The notes beneath the pieces were generated by a model. It saw only the letters and a program-made list of their open reading frames with translations, had not been told where the DNA came from and did not search any database. A program made the position numbers and the translations under genes. Source: Actinostola sp. cb2023 (Eukaryota > Cnidaria > Anthozoa > Actiniaria > Actinostolidae). From it: a stretch of DNA of 64,000 nt. Below, one piece after another: positions 57,175 to 64,000 of this stretch. The DNA lies in the NCBI GenBank assembly GCA_033675265.1, contig JAUJYZ010000473.1, positions 262,827 to 326,826 of the forward strand, read 5' to 3'. How positions within the stretch are numbered: the stretch's first letter is position 1; each line of letters starts with the position of its first letter.

Positions 57175-57362
57175 GAATGGTCAACGCTTAGCGTGCGTCC
57201 ATCGAGTTATGGAGCATGAGGGAAGTTGGGAGAGCACGAGAGAAGCGTAAGAGTTGCTGGAGGCGTAGCCGAGAGCAACTCTAGCTCCACGAGCCTATGC
57301 TCTCCCAAATTCCCGCATGCTCCATAACTCGATGGACGCACAGCTAAAGCGTTGACCATTTC
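57175..57362. repeat. foldback repeat beside element B
   Basis: Arms of about 75 bp (AATGGTCAACGC, CGTCCATCGAGTTATGGAGC and their complement) directly after the right TTAA of B. Possibly a MITE that was at the target before B. Confidence 0.7.
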
Positions 57363-57365
57363 TTT

Positions 57366-57626
57366 TATAACATAGTCACTGCAATTTCAAATAAACAATT
57401 TGATTTTCGGATTGATTTCAGAGCGTGCGCGCTATGACGATGACGTGAGCGTGTGTCCGTGGCCATAGCGTTTGTCTGTGGGCTTACGGACACACGCTAA
57501 CCAACCAATCAGAGCGCGCGTTATATCATACCTACAGTGTGGTAAAATATGAAATGTACATCTTACAATTTTAATATTATAAAACAATAATGGTAGAATC
57601 AAGATACATGTATTTTACATATTTAC
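57366..57626. other. intergenic, with CCAATCAGAGCGCGCGTTAT motif
   Basis: The motif at 57504-57523 is shared with the foldback repeats at 3.6, 6.1 and 14.8 kb. The TGAAATGTACATCTTACA word at about 57552 also occurs left of element B at 45826 and 45857. Confidence 0.45.
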
Positions 57627-57683
57627 CTTGATTTCAAAGTCATCATGACCTCTAGCTCCACAAGATGGCAAAGCAGGACTTTC
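57627..57683 (-). CDS. possible small exon
   Basis: 57 nt in phase 0 with an AG acceptor and a GTAAAT donor (ESPALPSCGARGHDDFEIK). It could belong to the gene represented by the Myb-like exons at 58440-58892, but may be chance. Confidence 0.28.
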
Positions 57684-57758
57684 CTTTGAAAAAAAGAAAA
57701 TATGTAAATTCAAATTGTTAATTGATTGAAATGAACAAAAAGACAGTTCAACTTTAAA

Positions 57759-57860
<102 letters not shown>

Positions 57861-58439
57861 ACATACATTGTATCCAGAGTCATATTTTGTGAAACGCTTA
57901 AGGTGATTAAAATTGTCTATCTCATGTTCTTGTAAACCTATTATATTATTGTTAGTTAAGACTGCCAGTCAGCCCATTAACTCTAGCATGGTTGGCTTAG
58001 ACATACCTGAAATGAGGACCATTAATACTAAATGTAAGTTACCAGTCCCTTTCAGGGTTGATCCTTGCTAAATTGTCAATTTAATACTGATAGAATTAAC
58101 CCTGCTTTACAGACACCCACTTAATATGGGCGCCCACTTATTGTAGACATGCAGCTGTCCTAACAAAATATATAGTGACACAATAGCACTTTTTAATTTC
58201 TTGATGGTGTCAGCCATATTCTAAACTTATAAAGGATGTAATGTGGCTCATGAACTGATTTCCCATCCATTCTTGCAGTCTCAGCTTCTATGATTTATGA
58301 TTTTCAACCCGACAACGATTATGCAATTAGCTACATGTATATAAATATCAAAATGAAACAATAGAAAACATGGTTTAAATGCTTGCACACCATAGTATAT
58401 ACTTCTAAACTTATAAAGGATGAAAAAGGATGAAAACTA

Positions 58440-58892
58440 CTTTTTGCAAAAGTGTCAATCCCTCCAGAAATTCCATTTATTGCTTCTGGACCTAGGATGT
58501 CTGCAATGTTTTGGTCACATTCACTGAGAGATTGACATGTTAGACCAGTATCTTGATTATCAGTCTTAAAGTAAAAACATTTATTGTCCGACAAAATGTT
58601 ATTTAATTATTGTTGGGTTGCAACTGGTGTTTATCATTGTATTAGTGTCTCTTGTTTAATTTAAAAGTTCATCCAACAAAATTATTATAATAGCTATCAT
58701 ATCTCTTGATACTCTAGGGACACTTGAAACCCAGCAATATGATTCAGATTCCTGCAATTCAGAAAATAAAATTACCTCATCGGGTAAAACCCCATTTACA
58801 GTTGTCCTGATTCTCCTGATTTCTTCGTTCTTTGCCGTTCTTTCAAGTTTCTTTTTTACTAGAGAAGTCATGTCTTCCCATCTCTTTTTCAC
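58440..58892 (-). pseudogene. Myb/SANT-like DNA-binding protein fragment
   Basis: Two exons in phase: 58776-58892 (VKKRWEDMTSLVKKKLERT, with acceptor AATTCAG and donor GAG/GTAATT) and about 58440-58564 (SECDQNIADILGPEAINGIS, then GGIDTF). K+W-x-x-L and the downstream ILGPEA-GI-GGID motif are characteristic, in my memory, of the Myb-like DNA-binding protein that accompanies Harbinger transposases or its domesticated relatives. The N-terminal and C-terminal parts were not found. Its relation to the Harbinger fragment at 28612 is open. Confidence 0.45.
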
Positions 58893-59022
58893 CTGAATTT
58901 TAATTAACAAATAAAAATGTTTTGTTTTAATTCTTGCCAAACATGTTTTTACAAATAGTGTATAGGGTGAGGGGCCTTTTATATTTTAACAAGACGCTCA
59001 ATGAACGTACACTCGGGCATTA

Positions 59023-59560
59023 TGCATGGATCAATTCCAGCTGTTACCATCCCCCCCCCCCCCCCCCCCCCCCCGGGCTGACCCTCGGGGATTTTTTTTC
59101 TTTTTCGTGGGACTACAAATTCCTTGCCCCTGGGCCGCCAGAAATAACAAATTCCCCGCCCCCGGGCAACGGAAAAGCAATCAACAATTTAATATATTAA
59201 AGGCATGTTTAATAATAAAGCTAGACGCATTTTGGAAAGAGTTATGGACCCTAACAGTAGAGATAAGAAGTCATCTGTACTTATAAAATCACGAAGTGTT
59301 TCTTTATACCTTCAAACAAAGCCTTTAACTTTGCAAGACCTCGTTTTTCAAGCCAATCAGCGACAAAAGTAGTCTCATTACCGGCGAATTCCATTATTAT
59401 CAATTCCACCATTGATTGTATGCTCGGTCAAGTTATCCCCGCCCCCCACCCCCGGGACAACATGTTGTTGTACAAATTCCCCGCCCCTGGGACACAGGTC
59501 CTTACAAATCCCCGGGGTATGCCCGAGGGGGAATGGTAACAGCTGGAATTGATCCATGCA
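59023..59560. mobile_element. 538-bp MITE with TTA duplication
   Basis: Ends TGCATGGATCAATTCCAGCT and its inverted copy (about 40-bp TIR), flanked by TTA at 59020-59022 and 59561-59563. A TTA/TAA duplication is the Harbinger habit. A 24-base C run (59051-59074) begins right inside the left TIR. Confidence 0.75.
59051..59074. repeat. poly-C tract
   Basis: 24 consecutive C; a likely place for length errors. Confidence 0.9.
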
Positions 59561-59750
59561 TTATGACAAGGACAATGTCAGTTGCGTGACGAGGGACCTG
59601 ACAACTGACTGACAGTTGCGTGACGAGGGAGACTATATATGTGTCGGTGAGCATAGATAAAAATTTCCGAATCGTACGTCCATAGGACGTACTTGGAACG
59701 TCCAGTTGAGGTTCATATTCATGGTCAGATGGTTCTGATAACGTTTTTGG

Positions 59751-60711
59751 TTTCTTCGTTGTCGCAGTGGAAAGTCGGTCAAATAAAAGGACTCAAAAAT
59801 CATTCCCGAACTTCGTATTTTTTAAACATCCAGTCGATTCAGACTATGATGTGACGGGAGCAATTTTAGAATACCCCGTCACTATATCAAGCTCTTGATT
59901 ATATCTATCAATATATTTATCAGAAATGTGTTTCATTTTATTGTCGGATACCTTTTTAAAAACGGGTTTCTGAAACCACGGCGTGACGGTAGTCGTGCAG
60001 CAAACACAGCTTCATTATCTGCTGAGTAATCTTGAAACTCGAATGATTTTCAGACGGCTCATGTGTCATATAAATACGAAGCTACTGTCTCTGCCTATAA
60101 ATTTCGGAATTCATGCCTTCAATGTGTCCGAAAATCAGTCCGAAACCCTTCACAATGACGAACGGCGGGTGTGACATATGTGAGAGGAGCGTTTCTTTCC
60201 TGCAAGTTGGATACATAAAAGTGTTACGTTCGAAGTTATGCCCAAATTTCGTTCATTGACCTTGCTCAGTCCATGGCGTTGATGAAGTTTTGAAGTACGA
60301 TTTTTACGATTACTTTTCCTTCTGAATGTTTCAAACATGGAATAAAATAAACTTCAATCATTATATTTCTCAGAAATGTGTTTCACTTTATTGTTGGATA
60401 CCTTTTAAACGGGTTTTTGAAACCACGGCGTGACGGCAGTCATGCAGCAAGCACTGATCCCGAATTTCGTACATTGACCTTGCTCATGTAAAAACAATGA
60501 TTATATGATCGTGTTTAAAAGGAAGTGATCGATGGCTTGCCTTCGCCATACAACATCATTTCTCTTCTGCATTATACGTTATGTCACACAACACGCTTCA
60601 CGACTTGATTAAAAATGCTGGCGGTGACGACAGTGTTCGTTTACCATTTATACGCTTTTCACGCTGCAGGCTCATCGTAAAGTCCATTCAGAACTAGGAA
60701 TTTCATTCAGT
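59751..60711. other. intergenic with a direct repeat
   Basis: Two similar segments of about 90 bp at 59918-60008 and 60361-60455 (ACCACGGCGTGACGG near the end) lie in the same direction, followed by related CATTGACCTTGCTCA words. No gene is recognised. Confidence 0.45.
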
Positions 60712-62184
60712 CCAAGCAAGGGAGCACGGTAGAAACTGGGCTGCCTGTGGTGATGACGCGTTTTGCGGTTTTTGATTATTGCGCGCGCGGGCTCATCAGT
60801 ATATTGGGATCCCTGTGGCTAATGCTGACGTTTTTGAGGTTTTCCACAATAAGATCGCGCAAGCTCATCAATTCATCAATACTGAATAAATATGGCTGCC
60901 TAAATAAAGTGACGGGGAGTGAAACTTGTAAGACCCTTTCGACAATCCGCGTCAGATTGCTAGGAACATCACCATTGCTAGGAACAGCCCGGGTTTCGTA
61001 CGGAGCAAAACATGGAGGCCGACGGTTTTACGAACAGTTTCGTAGGAGTTTCGTAGGGAGAAAAACATGGAGGCCGACGATGCGACGACGAAATGTGTAC
61101 CATATAAGGTCTGTAAATACAATTTTCTGCATATTTTTTTCTTGACTTTTATCATTTGTTTGTATGTTCAGTTTAGCGTAGAGGCGAAAAAATGCCTTAC
61201 CGGCTTATGAAATGAGTTTATTGTTTCATCAAGCGTAAAAATACTGAGTTTATTGTTGTTGTTGATGGTCGGCTTGCCTACAAAGGTACCGAGAAAAGTA
61301 CTAAAGGACTTGTCTTGCTGTTTCACAGACTTAATACGATCCTTGTTTTCATTTTCCTGCGAAAACATCACGTCTGTAGACGAAACGTACGTATGAAACT
61401 AGTCCTCAGTCCAGCGAAAGTGAATATCTTTGGACGCCTCGTAATGAAGCTCAAGTATCCTTCATGTATTTAATTGCATTTTATTTTATTTTTTTGTACA
61501 GTGTAACACCGTCCGTCGATGTGGGTCGCCGCATGTAAGTCCAGTTGATGCTGTCAGGAAACACTTTCGACCTTTCTCTCCAGTTTCCTCGTTTATGATT
61601 TGCCAGTTCGGATGTAACGCAGGCTAGATTTGCCTTAATAAAAATGCTTTTCCTACTCCTTACTTTCTCAAAATGACAATGCTGTACCCTTCTGTAGCTG
61701 CTGAAAGTACATTTAACTGTTCAAAAGACAACATGATTCAAAACAAACGCAGAATCAAAAGCCGGGAAGCTGATGTCGCGTACGGAAAATTTATTTCAGA
61801 AATGTTCAATGTTTTGCTGAAAAGACTCTCAAGGGAGGGGAGGGAGAGTAATGTTTTGATAGCTGTCATCGATTAACTGCTGACCAAAAGTAACGTTACG
61901 AGCATGTTACAAAGGAATTCCATGATTCTCTTCTCTGATTGGCTGAGAATCGATCACATGATCTTAGTTTCACTCCCCGTCATTTTATTACTGGCGTTAC
62001 GTTTTCTTTGTTGATGAGCCCGCGCTATCATATTGTGGATAACCGCAAAAACGTCAGCGTGAAACACAGGAATCCCAATTTACTGATGAGCCCGCGCGCG
62101 CATAATCAAAAACCGAAAAACGCTTGCTAGCAAAACGCGTCATCACCACAGGCAGCCCAGTTTCTGCCGTGCTCCCTAGCTTGG
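60712..62184. mobile_element. TIR element of unknown family
   Basis: Inverted arms of roughly 170-190 bp begin CCAAGCAAGGGAGCACGGTA at 60712 and end with the complement at 62184; inner arm motifs include GATGACGCGTTTTGC and GATGAGCCCGCGC. The 1.1-kb centre has no gene I recognise. Target duplication not clear. Confidence 0.6.
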
Positions 62185-62426
62185 TCCAAGCTCTCCGTTA
62201 TTATTTGGCTGTTTTAGTTTTCATTTCGGATTTCATTTGCTGTCGAAATTCGAATTCGAATATATCCAGGATGCTTCAAGTAATCGCTCGATGGGAACCC
62301 GCATATATTTTGGGACAGAGTGTAGCTTGCTTTCTTATCTGCTGAGTAATCTTGGAGCTCGATACGACCACATACTTCGCATTCTGTGTACTACGAAGAA
62401 AAATATAAAAGAAAGCGCACTTTATA

Positions 62427-62455
62427 ACTCGGGCTTCCTTCGGAAGGGCCCGAGT
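62427..62455. repeat. short GC-rich hairpin
   Basis: ACTCGGGC and GCCCGAGT around TTCCTTCGGAAGG; partner of the hairpin at 1424-1454. Confidence 0.5.
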
Positions 62456-62984
62456 AATAAGTGAGAAAGTTTAAATGACAGACTGAAACAGGGTATCAAA
62501 CTCCCTTTCCCTGATTGCATCTATAGCTCCATTGTAGCCGATTGTAGCCATAACTTCCACAATAACTTTGGAGAAACTCCAGTTTCTCCTCTTCCATGTT
62601 GGCAAACGAACGACACACAGGAAGCCCAACACTGAAAATATATGTTGGGATCCCTGTACACCTCCCTCCACTGTGCGAAAAGCTAAATATTCGGGTCCGA
62701 ATACTATCGAAAACGGACCGACAAACGTTCGGTATTCGTTAGTTTTCGTATTTTTGATGCCGGTTTGACTTGACGTCCACCATTGGTATTCGACATCGAA
62801 TACGGACTGTTTTTCCGAATTCGATAAGAATACTTCAGAAAATCTGTTGTGTTTCTGGGGAATACTTCAGAATATTACAGAATAGAGTATCGTATATATA
62901 GAACATGTCGGATTTCTTGGAAGTATTTCGCGTTTTTTACTATATTTTTAGTCAATAGCCCGTATTTTTACTCTTAATTACTTT
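62456..62984. other. no gene recognised
   Basis: AT-rich with GAATACTTCAG-like words that lead into the degenerate tandem repeats. Confidence 0.4.
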
Positions 62985-63360
62985 TGTGTTTGGCGTCAAC
63001 TTTCCGAATACTTCTCGCATATTTCGGGTTTCCTAGAATATTCTATAGCAACTCCCTCCATATTTTACGTCAACTTTCCGTATACTTCACGTCTATTTGC
63101 GTTTTCTGTAGTAGTCTTAGGGGAATTCCTTGCGTATTTCGGATCAACTGTCCGTATACTTCAACTTCACCCATATTTTGCGTTTTCTGGAGTATTCTTA
63201 CGGGAATTCCTTGCGTATTTCGGACCAACTGTCCGTATACTTCACACCATATTTTGCGTTTTCTGGAGTATTCTTTTGAAAATATTTACTCATCTCCACT
63301 GAATCTAGCGTTAATTTCCCGAATACTTTAGGTAAATTTCAAATCTTCTAGAGTATTCAT
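62985..63360. repeat. degenerate tandem repeat, about 75-bp unit
   Basis: About five units of the pattern TTGCGTATTTCGGA, AACTGTCCGTATACTTCAC, ATTTTGCGTTTTCTGGAGTA, TTC; the middle two are closest. The 115-codon frame across it is a translation of the repeat. Confidence 0.65.
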
Positions 63361-64000
63361 GGCTTAACCTTTTATTAACAACATATCATAATTGATATAC
63401 ACACACATCGTTGTTCAATTATTTGCACTTTATTTTAAACTTCTAATTCTTAAAATATAAATATATTTACAAAAGTAAAATAAGGTATAATAATATCAAA
63501 TAATTACATTTATGACATTTATAATATTATTGGATAAGCCTGTAAGGGGAATGCAATTTGAACTCTTTGAAAAACACATTCATGAGTACAAATTATTACA
63601 AATTGAACAATAAATATTGTATGATTACCAATTCATTTATATTCATGAAAATGAGTGTGATATTGAGTTACATGTAATAAACCACTATTGTATTGTTGTA
63701 TTGTGGCCATGTACATATAATTTTACCCTGCGAGCAGAGGTTCCTTTTCGTCTTTCTATGTTCACTGAGTCTTTTACTTTTGCTGAATGGCTTTTTGTTT
63801 TGGCTTTTGGCTTGCTGTTCTTGTAGTTCGAAAGAAACCTCTGCCCGGACTCGGCACTTTACCGTTTGAGCATGCGTCGAGTGTCGTCATTAGGTACATC
63901 ACAAGTTGCCATAGTGACATCCAAATATGGCTGTGCACGCACATCGGAGGCTCATTTTTTGTCAGTAAAATGCTTTCATATTTTATGCGTGCGCCTTATC
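63361..64000. other. no gene recognised
   Basis: AT-rich with a small foldback at about 63732-63846 (GCAGAGGTT/AACCTCTGC). The 69-codon frame at 63617-63826 is hydrophobic without a known motif. Confidence 0.4.

Larger units (their letters stand above)
58985..59750. repeat. dispersed repeat, second copy
   Basis: AACAAGACGCTCAATGAACG at the left and, after a nested MITE, sequence matching 905-1060 in reverse. See the copy at 714-1060. Confidence 0.5.

Overview
The window reads as intergenic and intronic DNA of an invertebrate animal. I think an anthozoan cnidarian (coral or anemone) is most likely, because the C2H2/DDE transposon protein, the Polinton gene set and the gustatory-receptor-like gene all resemble what I recall from corals and anemones; this is inference. 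The DNA is AT-rich, has spliced genes with GT-AG introns, and is dominated by nested mobile elements. I see no rRNA gene, no CRISPR array and no bacterial operon.

Layout. 1-8036: AT-rich DNA with dispersed repeats, a composite foldback repeat (3585-6200) carrying a nested TTAA element, and possible exons of a membrane-protein gene. 8037-24960: a complete 16.9-kb Polinton/Maverick (virus-like, self-synthesising) element with about 355-bp terminal inverted repeats (TIRs) and a perfect 6-bp target duplication TGGACT. Its structural genes (minor-capsid-like, coiled-coil/membrane, small membrane proteins, packaging ATPase, major capsid) run leftward. Its integrase, PolB-like polymerase, SF1 helicase and GIY-YIG-like genes run rightward from a shared start region at 21138-21178. 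Seven later insertions or indels and many frameshifts have killed it. 25323-26303: four in-phase exons of a multi-membrane-span gene. 27571-29266: a TRIM-like element, AT simple repeats and a broken Harbinger transposase. 29333-35703: long-TIR TTAA element A. 38218-43764: a Ty3/Gypsy LTR retrotransposon on the minus strand, abutting a 92-bp tandem satellite (43763-44668). 45890-57169: long-TIR TTAA element B. 57170-64000: MITEs, microsatellites, Harbinger Myb-like exons and repeats.

The most notable system is the pair A and B. Both have TIRs of 1.0-1.4 kb, both are flanked by TTAA, and both carry pieces of the same gene. In B I can assemble a six-exon gene of about 1180 codons whose introns are all GT-AG and all in phase, with a single break in an A/T homopolymer. 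It encodes a Cys/His N-terminus, CxxC motifs, a DDE/RNase-H-like core, a C2H2 finger and a homeodomain-like segment. A keeps the first, second and last exons but lacks the DDE exons. Each carries, inside one TIR arm, another palindromic TTAA element whose empty site survives in the opposite arm, so insertion point and target duplication can be read directly. I link them tentatively to the Sola group.
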